A stretch of DNA of 64,000 bases, taken from the NCBI RefSeq assembly GCF_013387455.1, contig NZ_VWNC01000001.1, positions 496,001-560,000 of the forward strand. The letters run 5' to 3'. Positions 8,597-17,055 of this stretch are shown piece by piece. Under the pieces are notes generated by a model. It saw nothing but the letters and a program-made list of their open reading frames with translations, ran no database searches and was not told where the DNA came from. Made by a program: the position numbers and the translations under genes. The DNA is from Mariprofundus sp. NF. GTDB taxonomy: Bacteria; Pseudomonadota; Zetaproteobacteria; Mariprofundales; Mariprofundaceae. How positions within the stretch are numbered: the stretch's first letter is position 1; each line of letters begins with the position of its first letter.

Positions 8597-8619
8597 TTCG
8601 AGTCCTGCTCAGGGAGCCA
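8597..8619 (+). other. tRNA 3'-end fragment, probable attachment site of the island
   Basis: TTCGAGTCCTGCTCAGGGAG plus CCA reads as the T-loop, T-stem 3' strand, acceptor 3' strand, G discriminator and CCA of a tRNA. The bases upstream do not complete a T stem or any other tRNA arm. It resembles the 3' end of bacterial tRNA-Asn. A lone 3' fragment next to an alpA gene is what integration into a tRNA gene leaves at the far end of the element. Confidence 0.75.
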
Positions 8620-8624
8620 TATAC

Positions 8625-8653
8625 AAAGGCCGGCAATTTGCCGGCCTTTTTTT
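8625..8653 (+). terminator. Rho-independent terminator
   Basis: AAAGGCCGGC pairs with GCCGGCCTTT around an AATTT loop, and the 3' side runs into seven T residues. It lies six bases after the tRNA-like CCA, so it is probably the native terminator of the tRNA gene that served as integration target. Confidence 0.9.
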
Positions 8654-8825
8654 CTCTACTGCGGATTATATTGAAACTGGCTCTATGGTGAGTCGTTACA
8701 TGTCATTGTTTTTTCAATCATGATGGTTTTAAGCCGCTCTGTTAATTTGCATTTGTTCTCAGGTTTGCTTGGCCAGTATCACCGCTCTGTTGTGAAATAA
8801 TTCACACTGTTCTCGCATACTTTTA

Positions 8826-8975
8826 CCTAGGATTTTCGCCTAGACGCAGTGATGGGGCTGCGTGGCTCTGAATCAATGACCTGACCGTGGAGACGCGGAC
8901 AGGATTTATTCTTCAATAGCCGTAATATATAACGGTTTTATAAGGTGTTTGCTTGCTTGATAATGGGCGGGCAAG
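8826..8975 (+). promoter_or_regulatory. Hairpin-rich leader before the exopolysaccharide operon
   Basis: The gap 8654-9056 holds no gene. Within it are several short inverted repeats: CTAGG/CCTAG (8827-8843), ACGCAG/CTGCGT (8844-8863), CCTGACCG/CGGACAGG with one A-A mismatch (8880-8903) and CTTGC/GCAAG (8952-8975). They could fold as a structured 5' leader. I find no match to known riboswitch cores, and the promoter is not identifiable. Confidence 0.4.
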
Positions 8976-9056
8976 AGGCTACTGTACGTTCGTTAGATTT
9001 CTGTATTGACGGGAAGCAGGCAGATCTATTTTTTTATGCAGCATGGGACGGGAACT

Positions 9057-11510
9057 ATGAAAACTTACTTTTGGCTAACTAAAAAACTTAATAACTTATT
9101 GATGTTTGGCTCTCTGTTGATGCTATTGGGAGTTCTTGCACCTCTCTCTGTAGAGGCCGCGATTGGTGATCGACTGGAGGTTACATCCAGTGGGGCAATG
9201 CTCTATGCCGGTCCCGCATCCTCTGCGGCCAGGGTATCCCGGCTTTCTGTTGGTGATCAGATGGTGGAAATGGAGCGTCAGGGTGGCTGGGTATTCGTCT
9301 CGGTGAAGCAGAGTGGCGCACAGGGTTGGATTGATTCCAGTGTCGTGCGAAAAGCTGTTATGAAGCCTAAGCGTGTAGAAAAAACAAGAGTGATTAAGAA
9401 AGGTAAAACAGTCACCGTAAGAAAGATTGCCGAAAGGCCAATCAAGGTTCCGGATCTGCCGGTAGTAACCCGCACTGTGGCACTTAAAGAGCTCGGCTAT
9501 CGCAAGGGTATTATGTTTGAGGGCGCCTATATCCACTCCAAGACCGTCTTCTTTGATGCGCCGATGGATTCCCAGATCGCTTATGGCTCCTTTAAAATGC
9601 TTTTCCGTGCTACGCCGACACTGCACAAGTTAGCCAATGTTCGGGTATCTATTAATGATATGCCGTATAAACAGATCAATATTCCGGCAGGTGAGGGCTT
9701 GCATGAGATGGATGTGCTGCTGCCATCATCCGCATTTCAAGGCAAGCTGGTTAAGGTTACCATCGTTACATCACTACCGGTCTCCGATGACCGCTGTTTT
9801 GATGATCGTCTGAATGATGTGTTTCTGCATGTTCTGCCTGAATCAACACTGAATATATCCTATCAGCCGGTAGAGAAGTCTATCCGTGATGCATGGCGTC
9901 TGCTGCCTCAGGATGTCACGATCTCTCTCTCCAGCGGTGCGTTGGGTAAGAGTCAGTTTGCTTCAGCGCTGGCGCTGATGGCGATGCTGGTTGATGACGA
10001 GAAGAGAGTGAAGCTCGTTCGTCTGCCAGAGGTTGGTAATATTGTTATTGCACCGAAGTCGGAGATCGAGTCTCTGATTCGTCAGAAGCTGCTTATGCAG
10101 GATGATGGTAAGCCGATGGCTGAGGCAGGAAAGTCACTGGATCACGTCAGCAATCTCGCCCTGATGCGTCTGCCTAACCGTTCCGTACTTGTGGTGACCG
10201 ATCCTTATGATATTCAGCCAATGTACCTGCTTAATGATGCCTGGAAGCTGACTGCTGCAGGCGATCATTACCGCGTCTTCAAGCCTGACAACCTGCTTGC
10301 CTACAGCGAAATGCTGGGCACAGAGGGTGATGCCGGTTACTACTCGTTGCCACTGGATAAGCTGGGTATGAATCTGGAAGCCAAGGCTCTGACCAGAGAG
10401 GTGAGCTGGCAGACTGTGATCAGCCCATTTGTGATTCCTCTGGGGACACGTCCGGACTTTATGCTGCTGAATATCGTGGCACCGGTACGCTGGGAGAAGG
10501 ATCCAACCTATGAGCTGTATGTATTCCTTAATGATGTACTTGTTAAATCTGCCCGCCTTGAGAATACAGGTCTGAAGCAGCAGTTTACCGTTAACCTGCC
10601 GAGTGAATATCAGAAGCAGTACAACGATATCCGTGTGGTTGTGCAGCATGACATTGAGATAGGCGATTGCCGGGCTGTGATGCCTCACGATTATGTGCAG
10701 GTGACTCCGGACAGTGCGCTGGTTGTGAAGCGGGAAGAGAGTTCAGCACCGCAGAAATTCTCTGATCTTTCACGTTACTTCCTGCACGGGTTTGATACCT
10801 ATCTCTCTTTTGATTATCTCGAGAAGCCTGAGCATGTGTTGCAGCTGATGGCGCGTCTGGCAGCGGATTTCCCTCTGATGATTGATCACACCCGTGTCCA
10901 TTTTGTCGAGAAGGGTTCAATGCTTAAACCTGAAGGTCCATTCGTGGCAGTGGGTAACTTCCCACTTAGCGAAGAGATCGAAGCACCTGTTCGGTTTGAT
11001 CAGGGACGTGTGAAGATTGTTTCGCCTAACGGTGAGTCCTATTTCGATGTCAACAGGCTACCTCATATTACTGTGGCCGAGATTGCCAAATCGTTTGACT
11101 CTTATGGCCTATGGATTAATCCATCTGATTCGGTTGAAGGTCCTCCGATGATTGAGAGGATTGATCTGGCTGAGGATGATGTTGCCTTTATCGATGCCAA
11201 TGGCGTCATCAAAACCATGGATAGTAGTGAGCCGTCACTGGCTCAGGTCTACTACCCGGATGTTGAGAACTGGTTCGATGTACTGGGTAAATATCGTTTC
11301 TGGTTGATGGTTCTGTTGTGGTTCCTGCTGACTATGGTTGTGGTATACCTCTATCGTATGTCCAGAGCTAACAAGATGGCGCGTGAAGAGGATGATGCGC
11401 TCTATCAGGAAGAGGAAGCCAGAATGCAGGGCGATCATGCAGCACACATGCATGAAGATCACACCATCCATCCAACCGATTCTTTGGATCATCTTGATGA
11501 GAAAAGGTGA
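9057..11510 (+). CDS. BcsB-like periplasmic protein with SH3b domain
   Basis: An 817-residue envelope protein. A signal peptide (hydrophobic about 12-32, ending VEA-A) is followed by an SH3b domain (about 36-98), a long beta-rich region like the BcsB subunit of cellulose synthase (DDRCFDDRL and SDLSRYFLHGFDTYLSFDYL) and one C-terminal membrane helix near 745-767. BcsB-type proteins guide the nascent polysaccharide through the periplasm and anchor the synthase. The cytoplasmic tail is rich in Asp, Glu and His. The ATG at 9057 follows GGGACGGGAAC and starts the signal peptide; the longer frame from 9006 is unlikely. It is the first gene of the operon, eight bases before the glycosyltransferase. 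Confidence 0.85.
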   Translation: MKTYFWLTKKLNNLLMFGSLLMLLGVLAPLSVEAAIGDRLEVTSSGAMLYAGPASSAARVSRLSVGDQMVEMERQGGWVFVSVKQSGAQGWIDSSVVRKAVMKPKRVEKTRVIKKGKTVTVRKIAERPIKVPDLPVVTRTVALKELGYRKGIMFEGAYIHSKTVFFDAPMDSQIAYGSFKMLFRATPTLHKLANVRVSINDMPYKQINIPAGEGLHEMDVLLPSSAFQGKLVKVTIVTSLPVSDDRCFDDRLNDVFLHVLPESTLNISYQPVEKSIRDAWRLLPQDVTISLSSGALGKSQFASALALMAMLVDDEKRVKLVRLPEVGNIVIAPKSEIESLIRQKLLMQDDGKPMAEAGKSLDHVSNLALMRLPNRSVLVVTDPYDIQPMYLLNDAWKLTAAGDHYRVFKPDNLLAYSEMLGTEGDAGYYSLPLDKLGMNLEAKALTREVSWQTVISPFVIPLGTRPDFMLLNIVAPVRWEKDPTYELYVFLNDVLVKSARLENTGLKQQFTVNLPSEYQKQYNDIRVVVQHDIEIGDCRAVMPHDYVQVTPDSALVVKREESSAPQKFSDLSRYFLHGFDTYLSFDYLEKPEHVLQLMARLAADFPLMIDHTRVHFVEKGSMLKPEGPFVAVGNFPLSEEIEAPVRFDQGRVKIVSPNGESYFDVNRLPHITVAEIAKSFDSYGLWINPSDSVEGPPMIERIDLAEDDVAFIDANGVIKTMDSSEPSLAQVYYPDVENWFDVLGKYRFWLMVLLWFLLTMVVVYLYRMSRANKMAREEDDALYQEEEARMQGDHAAHMHEDHTIHPTDSLDHLDEKR

Positions 11511-11518
11511 TTTGAGGT

Positions 11519-13588
11519 ATGAGCCAGCCGGAAGCGGGCGCTAAACCTCGCATTGGTGAACTGCTGGTGGGCCGTGGGCTCATCAGCAGTGACCAGTTGC
11601 AGGAGGCGCTTGATCAGCAGCAGGCGGAGGGCGGAAGGCTAGGAGATATCCTGCTTTCCCGTCGCGCCATCACAACTGTCGCATTTTATGATGCCCTGAC
11701 AGATCATTTCCGTCGTGGACGGATCGGTGACCTGCTGCTTGAAAGAGAGTTGATCAGTGAGTATCAGCTTCAGGAGATTCTTGAGACCCAGAAACAGTGG
11801 GGCACCCGCTTTGGTGATATTATTCTGGCCAAGGGGTGGGTGAAGCCCTTCTTCCTGAGTCAGGTGTTGGCTGATCACTTTGATAAACCGAACATCGATA
11901 TGATCAAAAACAGGCTGGATCCGAGTATTCTCGACCGTGACAGCCTCTCTACCTATTCAGAAAACCTGTTTGTGCCGTGGCGCAGAGAGAATGGGCTGCT
12001 GAAGGTGGCAGTGGTTGATGTAACCCCTGAGCTACTGCAGATCGTGGATCGCGTGGTTGGTGAGCCGTTTGATTTTGTTATCACTTCAAAATTTGACATT
12101 ATCTGGACACTGCAGGAGATCGGAAATCAGTTCTATACGGAAAAAGCGGTGCATGAGCTTGCCAATATTATGCCGCAGTTCTCCGCCAGTGAGGTGTTCA
12201 CGCCTAAGCAGCTGATCTTTGCCTTTGTCTGGATGACCCTGAGTGTGGCTGCCCTGACGCTCTGGCCGATTAACTCCATCATCGCCTTGAATCTGGCGAT
12301 CTCAGTCTTCCTGCTGCTTAACTTTGCCCTGCGTATGGTCTTGACCTGGGTGGGCGGTGATCAGTATTTTGATAATCTGGTAACCGATGAAGAGGTGAAC
12401 GCGATAGATGAACGGACGCTGCCGGTCTATTCGATCCTGCTGCCGATGTACCATGAGTCAGCAACACTTCCGCATATCGCGCAGGCACTTCGTTCCCTCG
12501 ATTATCCGCTCTCCAAGCTCGATATTAAATTGATTCTTGAGCAGGATGATGATGAAACCATTGAGACTGCGAAAGATCTCGGTCTTGAGGGTATCTTTGA
12601 GATTATCCGTGTGCCGGAGTCATTCCCGAGAACAAAGCCCAAAGCGTGTAACTATGCCCTGCACTTCTGCCGGGGAGAGCTTGCCACCATTTATGATGGT
12701 GAGGATGCACCGGAACCGGATCAGCTGAAAAAGGTTGTGATCGCTTTCCAGAAAGCACCAAAGAATACTGCGGTGATTCAGGCCAGATTGAACTACTTCA
12801 ACGTGGCAGAGAACTGGTTGACCCGCATGTTTACCATGGAGTACTCCCTCTGGTTTGATTTCTACCTGCCAGCTCTGGATGCGCTGCGTATTCCTATTCC
12901 GCTTGGCGGTACCTCCAACCACTTTAAGATGGATGTACTGCGTGAAATGCAGGGCTGGGATCCCTATAATGTAACTGAGGATTGCGATCTTGGTGTACGA
13001 CTGACGCAGCGCTTCTATCGTGTGGGTGTTGTGAACTCGACCACCTATGAAGAGGCCAATAACTCGATTCCTAACTGGATTCGCCAGCGCTCCCGCTGGT
13101 TGAAAGGTTATATGCAGAGCTATCTGGTGCATATGCGTGCGCCACTAAAGCTCTATGGCGAGTTAGGCCATATCGGTTTCTGGGGTTTTCAGTTCTTTAT
13201 TGGTGGAACGATTGTGAGTGCGCTGGTTACCCCGATTCTGTTCTTAATGTATATCCTCTGGCTGATTACGCAGACGATGGTGTTTGATCCCTATTTCCCA
13301 TCTATCGTGCTCTACATTAATCTGTTTAATCTGCTTATTGCCAATGGCTTCCTGATCTATCTGTTTATGCTCAGTGGCTTCAAGCGCAGATATTTTGACC
13401 TGATTCCATGGGCTCTAACCGTACCTTTCTACTGGATTTTGCAGTCATGGGCCGGGTACAAAGGGCTCTGGCAGTTGATTCATAACCCGTTCTACTGGGA
13501 GAAAACCCATCACGGTCTGACAACATTCGAAGTGTCTCATGATAAGGATGAAGGGGCGCCAACGCATGCGCCGGGACCTGCCAAATGA
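11519..13588 (+). CDS. Processive family-2 glycosyltransferase with N-terminal MshEN repeats
   Basis: A 689-residue inner-membrane synthase. The first 140 residues hold four RxGxxL half-repeats (RIGELL, RLGDIL, RIGDLL, RFGDII), the pattern of GspE-N/MshEN domains, which bind c-di-GMP in several proteins. Two membrane helices follow (about 232-270). The catalytic domain has EQDDDE (about 340), YDGEDAPEP (391), TEDCDLG (485) and QRSRW (522), as in cellulose and NfrB-type synthases, and then C-terminal membrane helices. It probably polymerises an exopolysaccharide from nucleotide sugars under c-di-GMP control. The product is unknown. It overlaps the next gene by four bases. Confidence 0.88.
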   Translation: MSQPEAGAKPRIGELLVGRGLISSDQLQEALDQQQAEGGRLGDILLSRRAITTVAFYDALTDHFRRGRIGDLLLERELISEYQLQEILETQKQWGTRFGDIILAKGWVKPFFLSQVLADHFDKPNIDMIKNRLDPSILDRDSLSTYSENLFVPWRRENGLLKVAVVDVTPELLQIVDRVVGEPFDFVITSKFDIIWTLQEIGNQFYTEKAVHELANIMPQFSASEVFTPKQLIFAFVWMTLSVAALTLWPINSIIALNLAISVFLLLNFALRMVLTWVGGDQYFDNLVTDEEVNAIDERTLPVYSILLPMYHESATLPHIAQALRSLDYPLSKLDIKLILEQDDDETIETAKDLGLEGIFEIIRVPESFPRTKPKACNYALHFCRGELATIYDGEDAPEPDQLKKVVIAFQKAPKNTAVIQARLNYFNVAENWLTRMFTMEYSLWFDFYLPALDALRIPIPLGGTSNHFKMDVLREMQGWDPYNVTEDCDLGVRLTQRFYRVGVVNSTTYEEANNSIPNWIRQRSRWLKGYMQSYLVHMRAPLKLYGELGHIGFWGFQFFIGGTIVSALVTPILFLMYILWLITQTMVFDPYFPSIVLYINLFNLLIANGFLIYLFMLSGFKRRYFDLIPWALTVPFYWILQSWAGYKGLWQLIHNPFYWEKTHHGLTTFEVSHDKDEGAPTHAPGPAK

Positions 13589-15084
13589 GTGCTGAAAGCA
13601 ATCGGACAGGCTTGGAAGGGCAGCTGTTCCTTGCCTTAATGACCATTATTCTCGCGGGCATGACGATCTGGATTTTATCCAATGGATTTATGCTCGATTC
13701 AGCGACTATTCGCTGGACGCGTGTGGTCAGTGCGCTGGATGCCGAGCATATTATGGTAGAGAACCTCTCTTTCCTGATGCCGCATCTGCCGCTCTATCTG
13801 CTTATTCCTTTCTATTATATTCCCGGTCTGGCCACAGGTGCGGCGCCATACCTGCTTTCGCTACTGGTCGCTATTTATCTGCTGCACCTGTGGGCGAAGA
13901 ATCTGAAAGAGGTGGAGCTCAGTGAGCACAGGCTGGTAATTCTTGGGCTTTTGGTGGTGCTTCACCCCGCCTTTCTCTGGAGTGCAACCGCAGGTAGTCA
14001 TATTGCACTGAGTATGCTCGCTTTTTATCTGCTTTACCGTGCCGCTCAACATATTATTTCTGACCATGATCTGCACTCCTACATCTCACTTGCTGTTGTG
14101 TTTGTCTTCTACTTCTTTATCGATGGCTCAGCGATCTTCATCTTCGTTGCACTGATCCCCCTGCTGGTGGTGATTGCACCTATTCGAACCATCATGGTAT
14201 CACCGATGAGTCTCTATCTGATTGTGGGAACCCCTTTTGCCTTCGCACTGTTCAGTTGGGCCTATTTGAACTGGATTTTTGAAGGTTCATTTACCAACTT
14301 TATTACCGATGCCGATTCAGATTTCCTGGGTGGTATGCTGCATGTTTTCGATTATCCCTGGCTTCTCGATTATGGCGGGCAGTTCTTCATGCCGCTGCTG
14401 GCCGCTACCGGATACCTGCTCATTGCATTCCCTGTATCGGTATATCTGCTGCTGGATACCATCAACAACAGTTATCGATTCCGCGCCTCTTTCGTGCTGC
14501 TGCTGCATCCCCTGATCGCTATTGCCATTGCCACCAGTCAATATTATCTGACCCACCCGTTTGAGATTCTGACACTGGTGAGTGCGGGTCTGATGGCTGA
14601 GCTTACCTATGTGAAGATGCAGACCAAACGTGAGTTTGTATTCCTCGTTATTTTCATGATGGTCAGTGTGGTTGGTGGCTGGTGGCTGTTTATCGAGACA
14701 GCCAGCCCGCAGATGGCGCAGTGGGTACAGGCTTTAAAGGGTGAAGAGTTGCACACGGCTGAAACTGATAGCGATCTTCAGCTGGGCCTGTGGCTGAAAG
14801 AGCATCGTCAAACGACTATGATGTATGAGCGCAGTGCTTTCAGGGTGATTGCTGCCAGAGGCGATGCTAAAGGGCTGGTGCTCTCTTTTTCACATGACTT
14901 TAAAGCAGCTATGCGATCAAGGATTCCGGATGTGGAACAGATTGCTGTACCAGAACCTGATTCTCTTATCGGGCGCAGGGACTGGCTGAATATCAGGCAT
15001 CCGAATCTTTACAGTTACGGTATGAAGGGGTTCGATCTGGTATACGATTATATGGGATGGCGGGTTTACCGTAAGCATGGTTAA
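13585..15084 (+). CDS. Polytopic membrane protein of the exopolysaccharide operon
   Basis: A 499-residue protein with about ten hydrophobic segments across residues 10-390 and a soluble C-terminal domain of about 110 residues. I recognise no catalytic motif. The topology resembles glycosyltransferase-C-like or polymerase-type membrane proteins of polysaccharide clusters. It starts at an ATG within the ATGA overlap with the synthase gene and ends eight bases inside the next gene. It is therefore tightly coupled and likely part of the same export or synthesis machine. Confidence 0.7.
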   Translation: MSAESNRTGLEGQLFLALMTIILAGMTIWILSNGFMLDSATIRWTRVVSALDAEHIMVENLSFLMPHLPLYLLIPFYYIPGLATGAAPYLLSLLVAIYLLHLWAKNLKEVELSEHRLVILGLLVVLHPAFLWSATAGSHIALSMLAFYLLYRAAQHIISDHDLHSYISLAVVFVFYFFIDGSAIFIFVALIPLLVVIAPIRTIMVSPMSLYLIVGTPFAFALFSWAYLNWIFEGSFTNFITDADSDFLGGMLHVFDYPWLLDYGGQFFMPLLAATGYLLIAFPVSVYLLLDTINNSYRFRASFVLLLHPLIAIAIATSQYYLTHPFEILTLVSAGLMAELTYVKMQTKREFVFLVIFMMVSVVGGWWLFIETASPQMAQWVQALKGEELHTAETDSDLQLGLWLKEHRQTTMMYERSAFRVIAARGDAKGLVLSFSHDFKAAMRSRIPDVEQIAVPEPDSLIGRRDWLNIRHPNLYSYGMKGFDLVYDYMGWRVYRKHG

Positions 15085-16081
15085 TTCTGTTGTGAAATGG
15101 AGCCTGTTGGCTGTGGTAGTGGTACTTCTTGCGGGTTGTGCCAGTGAAGCGCTGATCCAGAACAAGAGTATGAAACGCGGTTTCAATGCACTGCAGCATG
15201 AGAGTGTGCCGTGGGACAAACCTGAGGCCAGAAAATCGATCAGCAGGCTTGCATCACTTGGCGCCAATGCGGTTGTGTTTATCTCTTTTATGGAGCAGGA
15301 GAGACCTGATTCACAGCAGGTTAGACGCTCTAATGCTGTGACGATGCATCAGCTTAAAAAAGCAATCTCTTATGCACGTGCTCACAAGCTGCATGTGACA
15401 CTGAAACCGCAGATGCTGGTGCGTGGCTCATGGGCGGGTGAGATCAATCATCGTAGCGCTTATGAGTGGGATCTCTGGTTTAACAACTACTCCAGAGAGA
15501 TCATTGAGTATGCCATCTTTGCCCAACAGCAGGGTGTGGATGCATTTGTTATCGGCACTGAACTTGCCAAAGCATCGGCGCATGTGAATTGGCCCCGGCT
15601 GATAAGTCAGTTGCGCCGGGTATTCCGCGGTCAGCTGACCTATGCGGCGCATAATGCCGAGGGAGTGAGGGCTTTTCCTAGCTGGAATATGCTCGATGCA
15701 GTTTCGCTGACCTTCTATCCATCGCTTGGAGTCAGCAGCAAACGGGCCTCGATGCAGGCACGCGTGGATGTTGCCGTTGAGGAGTTGCGTCTTGCTGCAG
15801 CTGCAATAAATCGGCCATTGTGGGTCATGGAAGTGGGCATCCCTTCTGCTCAGGGCGCGTCAGAAAAACCCTGGGAGTGGCAAAGCTTAAAGCATAGCAG
15901 GGTGGATTTGGCACTTCAGAGTGAAGTGCTTGATATCTGGTTGAGGGCACTGGATCAACCGTGGGTTGATGGCGTGTATATCTGGGCGTGGTACAGCAAT
16001 GCTCGTGCCGGAGGCCAACGCGATACTGATTACACACCGCAGAATAAACCTGCGGAAGATGTGATCGGGCGTTACTGGTGA
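15077..16081 (+). CDS. Glycoside hydrolase-like lipoprotein
   Basis: A 334-residue lipoprotein: the lipobox LLAGC lies near residue 20. The mature part looks like a TIM-barrel glycosidase related to the GH113 type, with acidic residues in FVIGTELAK (about 158) and WVMEVGIPS (about 253) at the positions expected for the acid/base and nucleophile. Many exopolysaccharide operons carry a periplasmic glycosidase that trims or releases the polymer, like BcsZ for cellulose. The start overlaps the preceding gene by eight bases. The family call rests on motif spacing and is moderate. Confidence 0.7.
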   Translation: MVNSVVKWSLLAVVVVLLAGCASEALIQNKSMKRGFNALQHESVPWDKPEARKSISRLASLGANAVVFISFMEQERPDSQQVRRSNAVTMHQLKKAISYARAHKLHVTLKPQMLVRGSWAGEINHRSAYEWDLWFNNYSREIIEYAIFAQQQGVDAFVIGTELAKASAHVNWPRLISQLRRVFRGQLTYAAHNAEGVRAFPSWNMLDAVSLTFYPSLGVSSKRASMQARVDVAVEELRLAAAAINRPLWVMEVGIPSAQGASEKPWEWQSLKHSRVDLALQSEVLDIWLRALDQPWVDGVYIWAWYSNARAGGQRDTDYTPQNKPAEDVIGRYW

Positions 16082-16092
16082 GGGGTAAAGTG

Positions 16093-17052
16093 ATGGATTT
16101 ATTAAACTTTAGAAAAATAGTGATTCAAACTGTTATGGCAGTGCTGTTTGGCATCGGTTTAACTACCACTGCTTTTGCCGGTGTTGGCATTCTTGAGGAG
16201 GATGAGAACTCTATCTCTGCATCCCTCTCGTTTTCAGGCAGTAACAAACAGTGGGATAGTAACAGGAATGTGCTGACCTCAATCTGTAAGCGACGCAATG
16301 TCGATCTCTCTCTCGGATATGAGTACGGCTGGTCCTATTTTCACACTGTCTATAGCAGTGTGAATCTGGCTTATCGCAAGTGTGGCGTGGGTAGTGTTCG
16401 TACTGCTATTCCAGGAGCGCCTGCCGGTTTCACGGTAAGCAACCAGTACGCATCTGGCAGGTCCTGGGGTTTGGGTGATGTCGAACTGGGTATCCGTACC
16501 CGCTTTGGTGGGAACTATCTTAATAATGCCGCATGGGAAACCTTTATGATTATTCCTACCGGCTATGATAACAACAGCCCCTCTGCACTTGGCCGGGGAG
16601 CTCTTGGTGTCGGTCTCGGTTTGATTTTCTCATCAGATGCATCTGACAGATATCCTAATAAGTGGGGATACAGTCATAAGAAGTGGGGTTGGAAGGCGGG
16701 TAGTAAATTCACCTACTTCTTCTCCTCCAAAGGTAATTCACTCTCTACATTTGCGGCAGTTCAGTATGCCTTCACAGCCAGTGACTTTGAGCAGACGGGT
16801 GATTATTTAGAGTTCCGCATTGATAACTCCATCGGCTTTCAGAATGGTGGCGTTCAGCAGCAGGTCTTTATTAATCAGGCACCAACGGCCATGACCAGCT
16901 CTGATCAGACCTCGTTCAAGATAAAATACAGCCACGCCTTTATCGGTACGGGCTGGTCGGGAAGTATCAGCCTTGGCCACGCCTTCTTTGGTCGTAATGC
17001 AGCAAAATCCACCTCTATTGCAGCCGGTGCAAACTACCGGTGGAGAGACTAA
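16093..17052 (+). CDS. Outer-membrane beta-barrel-like protein
   Basis: A 319-residue protein with a signal peptide (MAVLFGIGLTTTAFA-G) and alternating polar/aromatic strands rich in Gly, Ser, Tyr and Trp, for example VDLSLGYEYGWSYFHTVYSS. It ends in a strand with a near-terminal aromatic residue (ANYRWRD). This fits an outer-membrane barrel, perhaps the exit pore or a surface anchor for the polymer. ATG 16093 is chosen over GTG 16078 because AGGGG sits seven bases before it. I cannot assign a named family. Confidence 0.65.
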   Translation: MDLLNFRKIVIQTVMAVLFGIGLTTTAFAGVGILEEDENSISASLSFSGSNKQWDSNRNVLTSICKRRNVDLSLGYEYGWSYFHTVYSSVNLAYRKCGVGSVRTAIPGAPAGFTVSNQYASGRSWGLGDVELGIRTRFGGNYLNNAAWETFMIIPTGYDNNSPSALGRGALGVGLGLIFSSDASDRYPNKWGYSHKKWGWKAGSKFTYFFSSKGNSLSTFAAVQYAFTASDFEQTGDYLEFRIDNSIGFQNGGVQQQVFINQAPTAMTSSDQTSFKIKYSHAFIGTGWSGSISLGHAFFGRNAAKSTSIAAGANYRWRD

Positions 17053-17055
17053 ACA

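Noticed and set aside
8597-8619. Complete tRNA gene
   Set aside because: Only the T-loop to CCA part is present; the 5' arms cannot be formed from the upstream bases.
8526-8723. 65-codon plus-strand frame
   Set aside because: It runs through the tRNA-derived fragment and the terminator hairpin and has no ribosome site.
8821-8905. c-di-GMP riboswitch before the polysaccharide operon
   Set aside because: The conserved core pieces and tetraloop/receptor are not found.
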